The position numbers and the translations under genes are program-made. Shown here in pieces: positions 22,711 to 31,830 of a stretch of 64,000 nucleotides of DNA (position 1 is the stretch's first letter; the number at the start of each line of letters is the position of its first letter). The DNA comes from Bacteroidota bacterium (lineage in GTDB: Bacteria; Bacteroidota; Rhodothermia; Rhodothermales; UBA10348), in assembly GCA_027622005.1 (NCBI GenBank), contig JAQBZH010000005.1, forward strand, positions 1 through 64,000, given 5' to 3'. The notes beneath the pieces are model-generated. The model saw nothing but the letters and a program-made list of their open reading frames with translations, was not told the DNA's origin and made no database searches.

Positions 22711-23055
22711 CTATTGTTGTTTTTTCTTTAAAGGAACCGAGCCTAACCAACCACCGACGCCGCCGATCAAGGCTGCTACCCCGATAGTGATTAAGACGGT
22801 CATTATCGGGGGTAAATCACCAAAAATCGCAGCCACTACAATGGCCATGGCCGTGGTTTCTTCGGGGGCAACAGTATAACTGTAAATAACGAGACCGCCC
22901 CACGTTGCTACTAGGGTTAATATTCCTGCCATGATAGGATGTTCTTTAAACGTGACACCTGCAATGACCGAGCCCACGATGGCATATTGCCAGCCAACCA
23001 ACAGGTGCAAGGCGAGTGCAATTCCAATAGATAATAATATGTATAGCTTAGTCAC
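22711..23055 (-). CDS. small hydrophobic membrane protein, unknown function
   Basis: 114 aa, four likely TM segments; intact frame between prfB and an aminotransferase. Confidence 0.65.
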   Translation of the reverse strand: MTKLYILLSIGIALALHLLVGWQYAIVGSVIAGVTFKEHPIMAGILTLVATWGGLVIYSYTVAPEETTAMAIVVAAIFGDLPPIMTVLITIGVAALIGGVGGWLGSVPLKKKQQ

Positions 23056-23069
23056 GGGTTTTGCCTCAC

Positions 23070-24266
23070 TCAGACGGTTATTTCGGCCTGTTTATGTTGT
23101 GCAAATCGAACAATTCGACGTACGGCTTCTTCAATGTTTTCCATTGAATTAGCATAGGAACACCGAATATATCCGGTTCCTGAAGGGCCAAATGCGTCCC
23201 CTGGAACGACGGCTACGTGTTCTGCCTGGAGCAACTCTTGAGCAAATTCTTCGGACGATAGCCCCGTCGAAGTAATGTCCGGGAAGCAATAGAAGGCCCC
23301 TTCTGGTTCAAATGTGGGCATTCCGGCCGATCGAAACCCGTCAACGATTTTCCTGCGACGAGCATCATATGCCTGACGCATCCTTTCTACGTCCGGTTGA
23401 CATTCTTTGAGTCCAGCCAAAGCTCCCCATTGACTCGCAGTGGGTGCCGACATGATGATATACTGATGCAGCTTATACATCGCATCATAAATCGGTTTAG
23501 GGGCGCAAGCATAACCAACCCGCCAGCCCGTCATTGCATACGCCTTCGAAAACCCGCCGAGAAGAATCGTTCGTTCTCTTAAACTGTCAATAGATGGAAG
23601 GCACGTGTGTCCTGATTCGTAGGCTGATCCGTAAACCAACCGGTCATAAATTTCATCCGAAAGAACCAATAGATCGTACTTCTCCACCACCTGCGCGATT
23701 TCCTCTAACGTCTCTCTCCTCAAAACAGCACCCGTAGGGTTGCTCGGATAAGCCAAGAACAGCAATTTGGTTCGAGGGGTGATTCGTGCTTCAATGTCCG
23801 CAGCGGTCACTTGAAAATCGTTTTCGACCGAGGTAGGGACATATTTTACGGTAGCCCCGGCAAAAATGGCCGTAGGACCATACGAAACGAAACAGGGTTC
23901 TGGGATGAGCACTTCATCGCCAGGATTGAGCAGGGCCAACATAGCCAACTGAATCGCTTCACTGGCACCAACGGTGACCAGGATTTCGTTTGCAGGATTG
24001 TATTTCACGCCATACAAACGGTCAATTTCCTCGGAAATGGCGTCTCTTAGCGGCGCGATACCCGCATTTGACGTATAGCCAGTTAGTCCCTTAGTAATTG
24101 ATTCGCGAGCGCCTTTCAAAATGGGCTCCGGAGAAACGAAATCAGGTTCACCGATTCCGAGCGTAATGACATCCTGCATGGTAGCAGCGATTTCAAAAAA
24201 TCGTCGAATGCCCGAAGGTGGAACAATTTTTACTCGGTCAGAAAGTCTACTAGACAGGTTCAGCAT
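23070..24266 (-). CDS. class I/II pyridoxal-phosphate aminotransferase
   Basis: LGIGEPDFVSPEPI; YPSNPTGAVL; LLGGFSKAYAMTGWRVGY PLP-lysine motif. Confidence 0.92.
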   Translation of the reverse strand: MLNLSSRLSDRVKIVPPSGIRRFFEIAATMQDVITLGIGEPDFVSPEPILKGARESITKGLTGYTSNAGIAPLRDAISEEIDRLYGVKYNPANEILVTVGASEAIQLAMLALLNPGDEVLIPEPCFVSYGPTAIFAGATVKYVPTSVENDFQVTAADIEARITPRTKLLFLAYPSNPTGAVLRRETLEEIAQVVEKYDLLVLSDEIYDRLVYGSAYESGHTCLPSIDSLRERTILLGGFSKAYAMTGWRVGYACAPKPIYDAMYKLHQYIIMSAPTASQWGALAGLKECQPDVERMRQAYDARRRKIVDGFRSAGMPTFEPEGAFYCFPDITSTGLSSEEFAQELLQAEHVAVVPGDAFGPSGTGYIRCSYANSMENIEEAVRRIVRFAQHKQAEITV

Positions 24267-24471
24267 GGTGAATATGTTAAATCAGACAAAGTTTACTTAC
24301 GCATTTCAGGTGGATAACCCAACCTCAGAGGTCCCTTGGAGACTCAGCTCCTAAATATACAATCTCTTTTTAAGACCAAAGTTGATTTTCCGCGCAGAAT
24401 CTTTGCTTGAACGGCCTCCTTCGACTACCTAATTTGAACCAAAATCAATCTCAAACTTGAATTCCACTCCC

Positions 24472-25965
24472 ATGACGGCCGTTTTAAATAAGAATTTCAT
24501 TGCCGGTGTTTGGCAAGACGGGGCAACTGGCGCCACCTTTAAGAACATCAATCCTGCTGTAAACAGCGATGTCATTGGTTTATTTCCGGAATCTGGCGTG
24601 GAAGATGTAGACGACGCCGTCCGAGCAGCCAGATCAGCCTTCAAGTCTTGGAGCAGCATGCCCGCCCCAGCCCGCGGCGATATTTTGCGTCGAATCGGCG
24701 ATATTTTGACGGCGCGTAAGAGCGAACTGGCTTTCCAGATGACCCGTGAAATGGGAAAACCATTTTTCGAAACCAAAGGAGATGTCCAAGAGGCTATTGA
24801 CACGGCCTACTACGCGGCTTCTGAGACACGTCGCTTGTTTGGCCATACGGTTCCATCCGAAATGCCCAACAAATTTAACATGTCGATTCGTCGTCCGATC
24901 GGCGTCTGCGGCATCATTTCGGCATGGAATTTCCCCGTTGCGGTACCGACCTGGAAAATATTCCCGGCCATAGCCTGCGGCAACACGGTTGTCTTTAAGC
25001 CGAGTGAAGAAGCCCCTCATTCGGGAGCGCTTTTGGTAAAGGTGTTTGAAGATGCGGGGCTTCCGGCTGGAGTTGTGAACCTCGTTCAGGGTAGTGGCAT
25101 GACGGGGCGAGCCTTGGTTGAGCATCCAGACGTCAACGCAGTCTCTTTCACGGGCTCTACCGAGACCGGATCAAAGATTGGTGAAACCTGTGGACGCATG
25201 CACAAACGGTTTTCGCTCGAAATGGGTGGGAAAAATCCGATGATTGTATTGGCAGATGCTAATCTCAACCTCGTGATTGATGGCCTTCTTTGGGGCGCGT
25301 TCGGGACCACGGGACAGCGTTGTACGGCAACCTCTCGCTTAATAGTCCACGAAAGTGTGCATGATGAACTTGTAGGACGGCTTGCCGAGAGAGCGAAAGC
25401 GATTCGGATAGGCTACGGCAATGAGGAATCGACTGAAATGGGTCCTGTCATCAACAAAAAAGGCCTTGATAAGATCGAATATTACGTCGGGGTAGGCCAG
25501 GAAGAAGGCGCTACGCTACTAATAGGAGGAAAACGCCCAACCGGAAAAAATGTCGAAAACGGGACGTTTTTTGAACCCACTATCTTTACGAATGTCACCC
25601 CCAATATGCGGATCGCAAAAGAGGAAATCTTTGGCCCCGTATTGTCAGTGATCAAAATTTCTTCGTACGAAGAAGCTATTCGGGTTGCTAATAACATTGA
25701 ATACGGACTTTCTTCAGCCATCTATACCAACGACGTCGCTACAGCCTTTCGAGCCATGCACGATATCGAAGCAGGTATTACATACATCAATGGCCCTACG
25801 ATTGGCGCCGAGGCTCACATGCCTTTTGGTGGTGTTAAAGGAACCGGCAACGGGCACCGTGAAGGCGGATGGGAAGTGTTTGAGTTCTACACAGAAACGA
25901 AATCTGTTTACGTGGACTATAGCGGCAAGCTACAAAAGGCCCAGATTGACAACGTTCAGGATTAG
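24472..25965 (+). CDS. NAD(P)-dependent aldehyde dehydrogenase
   Basis: SAWNFPVAVPTWKIFPAIACGNTVVFKPSEEAP; SLEMGGKNPMIV; GTTGQRCTATSR catalytic Cys. Confidence 0.93.
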   Translation: MTAVLNKNFIAGVWQDGATGATFKNINPAVNSDVIGLFPESGVEDVDDAVRAARSAFKSWSSMPAPARGDILRRIGDILTARKSELAFQMTREMGKPFFETKGDVQEAIDTAYYAASETRRLFGHTVPSEMPNKFNMSIRRPIGVCGIISAWNFPVAVPTWKIFPAIACGNTVVFKPSEEAPHSGALLVKVFEDAGLPAGVVNLVQGSGMTGRALVEHPDVNAVSFTGSTETGSKIGETCGRMHKRFSLEMGGKNPMIVLADANLNLVIDGLLWGAFGTTGQRCTATSRLIVHESVHDELVGRLAERAKAIRIGYGNEESTEMGPVINKKGLDKIEYYVGVGQEEGATLLIGGKRPTGKNVENGTFFEPTIFTNVTPNMRIAKEEIFGPVLSVIKISSYEEAIRVANNIEYGLSSAIYTNDVATAFRAMHDIEAGITYINGPTIGAEAHMPFGGVKGTGNGHREGGWEVFEFYTETKSVYVDYSGKLQKAQIDNVQD

Positions 25966-26158
25966 TTGATTGTTTGTTCATAGAACTTCCTTAATTGCGC
26001 TCGGACTGGTAACAATAGCATAACATTGGGTATGTACTATTGGAAATCTTTTGCTCGTGATAGCGAAAGAACACCTATTGAATAACACGTTTTTCCTTCA
26101 GGAATTGTGTGTGCTCAAGTAAAAGGATAGTCACCCTCATTTTACTATTGAGTCTCTA

Positions 26159-27148
26159 ATGAAAAAGTCCTCACTGTGGATTTGTACAGCCCTAGTCGTT
26201 ACCCTCTCGGCCGCCAATGTTGCTCGTGCCCAGGTCACGGTCAAACTAAGTGGCGCCATTTTTTCGGATTACGCCTATACGTTTTCTTCTCCCGAGGGAG
26301 CCAAAGATGGCGATAACGGATTCGACTTTCGCCGCGTCAACTTTACATCTGATTTTAAACTGTCAGACGCGTTCGATGCCAGAATTCGATTGGAAGCCAA
26401 CGACGACGGTACTATTTCCAACGGAAAACCGGGTACATTCATCAAAGACTTGTATATCCGCTGGAAAAACGCCGTGGGCGAAGGCCACAATGTCGTTTTC
26501 GGAGTAAGTCCTCCTCCCATGTGGCTCGTTTCTGAACAGCAATGGGGCTACCGAGGTCTCGAAGCAACCCTCATGGACCGTGCTAAAATTGCTACCTCAA
26601 GAGATATGGGACTGGCTTTGAGTGGTCCAGTTACCAAGGACGGCCGAGTAAAATACGGGCTCATGTTTGCGAATAATTCGGGTGGAAAAGCGGAATCCGA
26701 TAAATTCAAACGACTATATGGTCAACTGGAATTCTACCCTAACGAAAGCCTGAATCTGACGCTCGGTGGAGACTATTACCATTTTGACGGCGGTAGCTCC
26801 TTGGCCGGCAACGTCTTCTTAGGATACTCTTTTGAAAGCCTAAAACTGGGTGTCGAAGGATTTGTAAATCCAAAAGAGATCGATGCTTCCAGCGACCGAG
26901 ACACGAGACTTGGGGCTTCCCTTTTTGGCAGGTACCGTGTCAGCGAAACACAACAATTTATCGCCCGCTTCGACTTGTCCGGTCGAGACAATCTGGGCGC
27001 TGAAACTCAGAACAGCTGGCTCATTTTAGGCTATAGTTTTATGCCCGAAAAAGGGATCGAAATTGTGCCAAACCTCCTATTCGACAAAGACGATTTTAAC
27101 GACGATGCGACGCTTACCGGTCGAGTGACCGTAATCGCGAGTTTCTAA
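26159..27148 (+). CDS. outer membrane beta-barrel porin (phosphate porin O/P-like), upstream of pstS
   Basis: Signal peptide, alternating beta-strand pattern, C-terminal aromatic (TVIASF). Confidence 0.7.
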   Translation: MKKSSLWICTALVVTLSAANVARAQVTVKLSGAIFSDYAYTFSSPEGAKDGDNGFDFRRVNFTSDFKLSDAFDARIRLEANDDGTISNGKPGTFIKDLYIRWKNAVGEGHNVVFGVSPPPMWLVSEQQWGYRGLEATLMDRAKIATSRDMGLALSGPVTKDGRVKYGLMFANNSGGKAESDKFKRLYGQLEFYPNESLNLTLGGDYYHFDGGSSLAGNVFLGYSFESLKLGVEGFVNPKEIDASSDRDTRLGASLFGRYRVSETQQFIARFDLSGRDNLGAETQNSWLILGYSFMPEKGIEIVPNLLFDKDDFNDDATLTGRVTVIASF

Positions 27149-27176
27149 AGCAGGAAAACATCTTTTATCACCTACT

Positions 27177-28088
27177 ATGACAACAACGAATATGCAATCC
27201 AAACACTCTCTCCTACTCGTCCTGATGATTGCCTTAGTTAGTTTTGGCTGCGGACGCCCTGAGGCGGGTTCTTCAAGGTCCGTTATTCAAAATAAAGGCT
27301 CTGATACCTTGGTAAACGTTGCTCAGGCTTGGGCGGAAGCGTATCAGACGGTCAATTCCGAAGTTGCTGTTGCGGTAACGGGCGGTGGTTCTGGAACTGG
27401 AATTGCTGCATTGCTCAACGGAACGGTCGATATCGCAAACTCTTCCCGTCAAATTAAAGAGTCGGAAACCGCATCTCTTAAAGAGGGTGGCCATTCGCCG
27501 GTGGAATTTGTGGTTGGATACGACGCGTTAGCCATTTTCATCCATCCAGACAATCCGCTCAATGAGATTTCGATCGAACAAATAAAGAACATATACGCAG
27601 AAGGCGGACCTTTTGAGAAATGGTCGCAGCTAGGCGTAACTGTTCCTGGTTGTGACAGCGACGAAATCATTCGCGTCAGTCGCCAGAATAATTCAGGTAC
27701 GTACGAATATTTTCGCGAAGCCGTGTTGGGTAGCGGAGATTTCAAGCACGGATCGCGTGATATGCACGGATCGAAGGATGTGGTTGATTTGGTGATGAAT
27801 ACGGCTTGTGCCATTGGCTATAGCGGCTTGGCCTATGCGACACACGAGGTTAAAATGCCTTGCGTAACGTCAGTGGCTGAAGGTGCTTGCGTGGTTCCCA
27901 CCATAGAATCTTCTATCGACGGATCCTATCCTATTGCGCGCCCGTTATTCATGTATACGGCCGATCAGCCTGAAGGAGCCGTAAAAAGCTACCTCGATTG
28001 GATTCTTAGCGATGCCGGGCAATGTATCATTCAAGAAATCGGGTATGCTCCGGTCTCAACGCCTGACTGCGCGGCATCGGTTCAATAA
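27177..28088 (+). CDS. pstS: phosphate ABC transporter substrate-binding lipoprotein
   Basis: Lipobox LVSFGCG; NKGSDTLVNVAQAWAEAY; GGGSGTGIAALLNGTVDIANSSR; RQNNSGTYEYF. Confidence 0.93.
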   Translation: MTTTNMQSKHSLLLVLMIALVSFGCGRPEAGSSRSVIQNKGSDTLVNVAQAWAEAYQTVNSEVAVAVTGGGSGTGIAALLNGTVDIANSSRQIKESETASLKEGGHSPVEFVVGYDALAIFIHPDNPLNEISIEQIKNIYAEGGPFEKWSQLGVTVPGCDSDEIIRVSRQNNSGTYEYFREAVLGSGDFKHGSRDMHGSKDVVDLVMNTACAIGYSGLAYATHEVKMPCVTSVAEGACVVPTIESSIDGSYPIARPLFMYTADQPEGAVKSYLDWILSDAGQCIIQEIGYAPVSTPDCAASVQ

Positions 28089-28137
28089 AGAGCTTCCTCG
28101 AGTAAACCGCTCGTGTCCCAAGAAAAAGCTTAAACTT

Positions 28138-29211
28138 ATGTCTCACTACGAACAACGTCTTCAATCTGACCTTGACTCGATTCGGACGGGAATTTCCCAG
28201 CTCGGTAAAGACGTTCATGCGGCACTAACCAACGCTGTAAAAGCGCTCCTCGATCGAAATGATGAGCTCTCGTATGCAACGATATTGGGAGATCATCCGG
28301 TCAACCGATCGGTGGATCGGTTAAATCTGGAGTGCCATCGTTTTATTGCCAAGCACCTCCCCTCTGCGGGGCATTTGCGGTTTATTTCGTCCTCTCTACG
28401 CACCATCATATTGATGGAACGATTGGGTGATTACGCATCTACGATTGCGAAGGAATCCGTTCATCTGGAAGCGGAACCACGTGGAGCCTTTCGAAATGAT
28501 CTACAATCATTGGCGTACGACGCTCTTGATATGCTAGCCAGCGCAATCAGAGCTTATGAAGCTCAAGACGCTGATCTCGCAACCCAAACAAGCTCAATTG
28601 CTCAACGAGTTGACCGGGAGTTTATTACCGCTTTAGGAGATCTTGTCGCGATTGACAAAGCAGATATTGATAGGAAAGATCTTTTCGCAAACCTAAACAT
28701 CATCAACTTGATTGAACGGGTCAGCGATCAGGCCAAAAACGTGTGTGAAGAGGTCGTTTTTACAATGACGGGCCAGACCAAGCAACGGCGTCCTTTCCGA
28801 TTGTTGTTTTTGGATGAGACCGACGCCGGAGTCACGCAAATTGCGGTAGCCCTATCCCGAAAGTTCTATACTGATCGGATCATATCACAAAGCGCCGGAA
28901 GTCAGCCGTCATCTGGCCTTCAACCCGAAATTAGTGTTATGTGCCAGGCAAAAGGACTGGACTTAAGTGGTCTTGATCCTAGCCTTTTGCTGGTGGATGG
29001 AACGGACTGGAGAAGCGCTGACGTTATTGTCTGCATTGATGATGACGTTTCAAAGTTCATGCCCAAGGTTCCTTACGGACGTGCTGTTGTTCGCTGGAAT
29101 ACCCCAAAAGGAAGCGACACCGAAGGCCTTTTCCGATTTATATCCGAACAATTGGAAGCCCTCGTTCTATTGGTCCGGGGTCCTGGAACAAATTCAGAGC
29201 GAAACGCATGA
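28138..29211 (+). CDS. phoU: PhoU phosphate regulator fused to a degenerate LMW-PTP/ArsC-like domain
   Basis: Two PhoU repeats (ISQLGKDVHAAL...LMERLGDYASTIAKESV; INLIERVSDQAKNVCEEVVF) then FRLLFLDETDAGVTQIAVALSRKFYTDRIISQSAGSQPSSGLQPEISVMCQAKGLDLSGLD. Confidence 0.82.
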   Translation: MSHYEQRLQSDLDSIRTGISQLGKDVHAALTNAVKALLDRNDELSYATILGDHPVNRSVDRLNLECHRFIAKHLPSAGHLRFISSSLRTIILMERLGDYASTIAKESVHLEAEPRGAFRNDLQSLAYDALDMLASAIRAYEAQDADLATQTSSIAQRVDREFITALGDLVAIDKADIDRKDLFANLNIINLIERVSDQAKNVCEEVVFTMTGQTKQRRPFRLLFLDETDAGVTQIAVALSRKFYTDRIISQSAGSQPSSGLQPEISVMCQAKGLDLSGLDPSLLLVDGTDWRSADVIVCIDDDVSKFMPKVPYGRAVVRWNTPKGSDTEGLFRFISEQLEALVLLVRGPGTNSERNA

Positions 29212-30131
29212 GCTCTAAATCGTCCAAATCTGGGGAAGTTTTAGATAAGCGGGACCTGTCTTGGTATGTTGACCGATTAGCACAGGCGCTGATGTTTGTT
29301 GGTGGTATTTCGGCCATCATATTCATTGTTGGCATTTTTGTATTCGTCTTTAAAGAAGGCTTTGCTTTTATCCTTGATCGATTTGACATAGTCGAATTCT
29401 TTACTTCGATCAACTGGCGCCCCACATCCGTAGCCAAAGAGACCTATGGAGCACTCGCCCTAATTGTCGGAACAGCCAGCATAACGGGGATGGCCATGCT
29501 CATCGCCATTCCGTTTTCGCTAGGTGCCGCCATATATATTGGTGAGTTTGCGACGGGGAAAACCCGGGAAACGCTTAAAGTTATGGTTGAGTTGTTAGCG
29601 GCAATTCCTTCCGTTGTATGGGGTTTTATCGGCCTCACTATAATGAATGGCGTTATCATTGAACTGTTTAATGTGCCGATCGGATTGAATGTGCTAAACG
29701 CCGGAGTCATTTTGGGGCTAATGGCCGCTCCTATTATGACCACCATTGCCGAAGATGCCTTGAAAGCCGTGCCCGACAAGTATCGCGAAGCCGCAGAGGC
29801 CATGGGCGCTACCAAATGGCAGGTCATTCGAAAAGTAGTACTGCCCGCAGCCAAAAATGGGCTCGTTTCAGCTGTTCTTCTGGGAATAGGTCGCGGTTTT
29901 GGGGAGACAATGGCCGTATTGATGGCAAGTGGGCACTCCATTAACATTCCTGGGAGTCCCTTTGACTCTGTCCGGGCACTGACCGCGACCATTGCTGCGG
30001 AATTGGGCGAAACGGCCGTAGGATCGAATCATTACGGCGCTCTCTTCACGTTGGGAATTTTTCTGTTTTTGATCACGTTTGTTATCAATCTAACGGCGGA
30101 TCGAGTAGTCCGCGGCATTCGTAGGTCATAA
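29208..30131 (+). CDS. pstC: phosphate ABC transporter permease PstC
   Basis: GTASITGMAMLIAIPFSLGAAIYIGEFA; EAAEAMGATKWQVIRKVVLPAAKNG EAA loop; RGFGETMAVLMASG. Confidence 0.95.
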   Translation: MSSKSSKSGEVLDKRDLSWYVDRLAQALMFVGGISAIIFIVGIFVFVFKEGFAFILDRFDIVEFFTSINWRPTSVAKETYGALALIVGTASITGMAMLIAIPFSLGAAIYIGEFATGKTRETLKVMVELLAAIPSVVWGFIGLTIMNGVIIELFNVPIGLNVLNAGVILGLMAAPIMTTIAEDALKAVPDKYREAAEAMGATKWQVIRKVVLPAAKNGLVSAVLLGIGRGFGETMAVLMASGHSINIPGSPFDSVRALTATIAAELGETAVGSNHYGALFTLGIFLFLITFVINLTADRVVRGIRRS

Positions 30132-30133
30132 AT

Positions 30134-31003
30134 ATGTTTTCAAAAACCAGTCAAAACGTACGCAATGACCGGATCGAAGGACGATGGCGCACCTTATTTC
30201 TGGTGATGACTGCCCTTTTGATTCTTCCGGTCGTCATTATTTTAACCCTTCTCATTATTCGCGGCGGACCGGCCATTACCTGGGAGTTTATAAGCGGCTT
30301 TCCGATTAAAGGGATGACTCAGGGTGGAATTTTCCCGGCCTTAATGGGGACCATTTTTTTGGTTTCGCTGGGACTCGTTTTTTCCGTCCCACTGGGCATA
30401 GCTGCAGCCATTTATTTGAGCGAATACGCCAGCGACAATAAATTGACCCGGATCATCAATTTGGCGATAATCAACCTAGCTGGGGTGCCTTCGATTGTTC
30501 ACGCGCTATTTGGACTCGGCGCTTTTGTTCTATTCATGGAGTTTGGGACTAGTATTTTGGCTGCAAGCCTCACGTTAGCCATTATGGCCTTGCCGGTCGT
30601 CATAGTAGCCACAAAGGAAAGCCTGGAGGCCGTTCCCTATGCGTTTCGAGAGGCTTGCTGGAGTCTGGGGGCCACTAAATGGCAAACCATTCGAAAAATT
30701 GTGCTCCCGAATGCGGTATCCGGAATATTGACGGGAGTCATCTTGGAGGTGTCGCGCACAGCCGGCGAAACCGCTCCGATTATGTTTACAGGAGCTGCGT
30801 TCTTTCTCCCTTTTTTACCGGAAAGTGTTTACGATCAGACGATGGCGCTTTCGCTTCATTTGTTCGTAGTAGCGACCCAGGTGCCAAATGTGCCTGAAAG
30901 CCTGCCGTATGGGGTAGCTCTGTTGTTGATCATGTTGGTTCTCTTGATGAACGCTTTGTCCATCGGGTTTAGGGTTCGCTTTCGTAGCAAGAAAAAGTGG
31001 TAA
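30134..31003 (+). CDS. pstA: phosphate ABC transporter permease PstA
   Basis: PLGIAAAIYLSEYASDNKLTRIINLAIINLAGVPSIVHALFGL; EACWSLGATKWQTIRKIVLPNAVSG. Confidence 0.95.
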   Translation: MFSKTSQNVRNDRIEGRWRTLFLVMTALLILPVVIILTLLIIRGGPAITWEFISGFPIKGMTQGGIFPALMGTIFLVSLGLVFSVPLGIAAAIYLSEYASDNKLTRIINLAIINLAGVPSIVHALFGLGAFVLFMEFGTSILAASLTLAIMALPVVIVATKESLEAVPYAFREACWSLGATKWQTIRKIVLPNAVSGILTGVILEVSRTAGETAPIMFTGAAFFLPFLPESVYDQTMALSLHLFVVATQVPNVPESLPYGVALLLIMLVLLMNALSIGFRVRFRSKKKW

Positions 31004-31004
31004 T

Positions 31005-31790
31005 ATGAACGGAACGCTCCAAGGGTCAGCACAAGACTCACTTATTCTTGACGTCTCCGATCTCAGCGTCGCCTATGGCGGAAAAACCGCTTTGCGTAAC
31101 GTGACGCTCAATGTGGTCAAAAATGAGATCTTCGGCATCATTGGACCTTCGGGCAGCGGAAAAACGTCGTTTCTCAAGGCGATAAACCGAATGGATGCCA
31201 TGACGCCGGGTATGTCGACCACCGGAAATATCCGTTTCCAAGGGTACGATACTGCGAAATGGCGAAATCTGTATTCCTTGCGTAGGCGAATTGGGGTTGT
31301 TTTCCCCCTTCCAACTGGGCTGCCCTTGTCCATTTACGAAAATGTGGCATTTACGCCCAAAATTGCAGGTATACACCGAAAGCTAGAACTCGACGCTATT
31401 GTAGAGAAGAGTTTGCGTCGTGCCGCGTTGTGGGATGAAGTCAAGGATCGCCTTTCGTCATTGGGATCACTCCTTTCCGGAGGGCAACAGCAGCGCCTCA
31501 CCATCGCGAGGGCACTATCTCAAGATCCTGATCTTTTGATGTTGGATGAGTTCTCAATTGCCGTCGATCCCGTTACGACTATGCGGATTGAGGAAGTGCT
31601 AAGGGAGCTCAAAAACGAAATAACCATTATTTTGGTGACAAATTTGGTTCAACAAGCCGAACGTTTGGCAGACCGGACGAGCTTTTTCCTGAATGGTGAA
31701 ATGGTAGAAGTCGGGCGCACCGTTGATATTTTTAATGGGAAAGCTTCCGATTCCCGAACCACAGATTATGTGGAGGGTCGCTTTGGTTGA
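31005..31790 (+). CDS. PstB-like ATPase 1; intact signature motif, degenerate Q-loop and H-loop
   Basis: Walker A GPSGSGKTS; VVFPLPTGLP (canonical VFQKPNPFP); LSGGQQQRL; LLMLDEF; LVTNLVQQA (canonical VTHNMQQA). Confidence 0.92.
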   Translation: MNGTLQGSAQDSLILDVSDLSVAYGGKTALRNVTLNVVKNEIFGIIGPSGSGKTSFLKAINRMDAMTPGMSTTGNIRFQGYDTAKWRNLYSLRRRIGVVFPLPTGLPLSIYENVAFTPKIAGIHRKLELDAIVEKSLRRAALWDEVKDRLSSLGSLLSGGQQQRLTIARALSQDPDLLMLDEFSIAVDPVTTMRIEEVLRELKNEITIILVTNLVQQAERLADRTSFFLNGEMVEVGRTVDIFNGKASDSRTTDYVEGRFG

Positions 31791-31830
31791 TAACTCTAAA
31801 AATGAAAATCCGTTTGGTGAAGTAATCTCA

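Noticed and set aside
25966-26158. Search for a Pho box upstream of the porin/pst cluster
   Set aside because: No convincing direct repeat of the E. coli-type CTGTCAT pattern seen; regulator in this lineage unknown.
29444-29992. 182-aa ORF on - strand
   Set aside because: Antisense to pstC, whose sense frame has strong family motifs.
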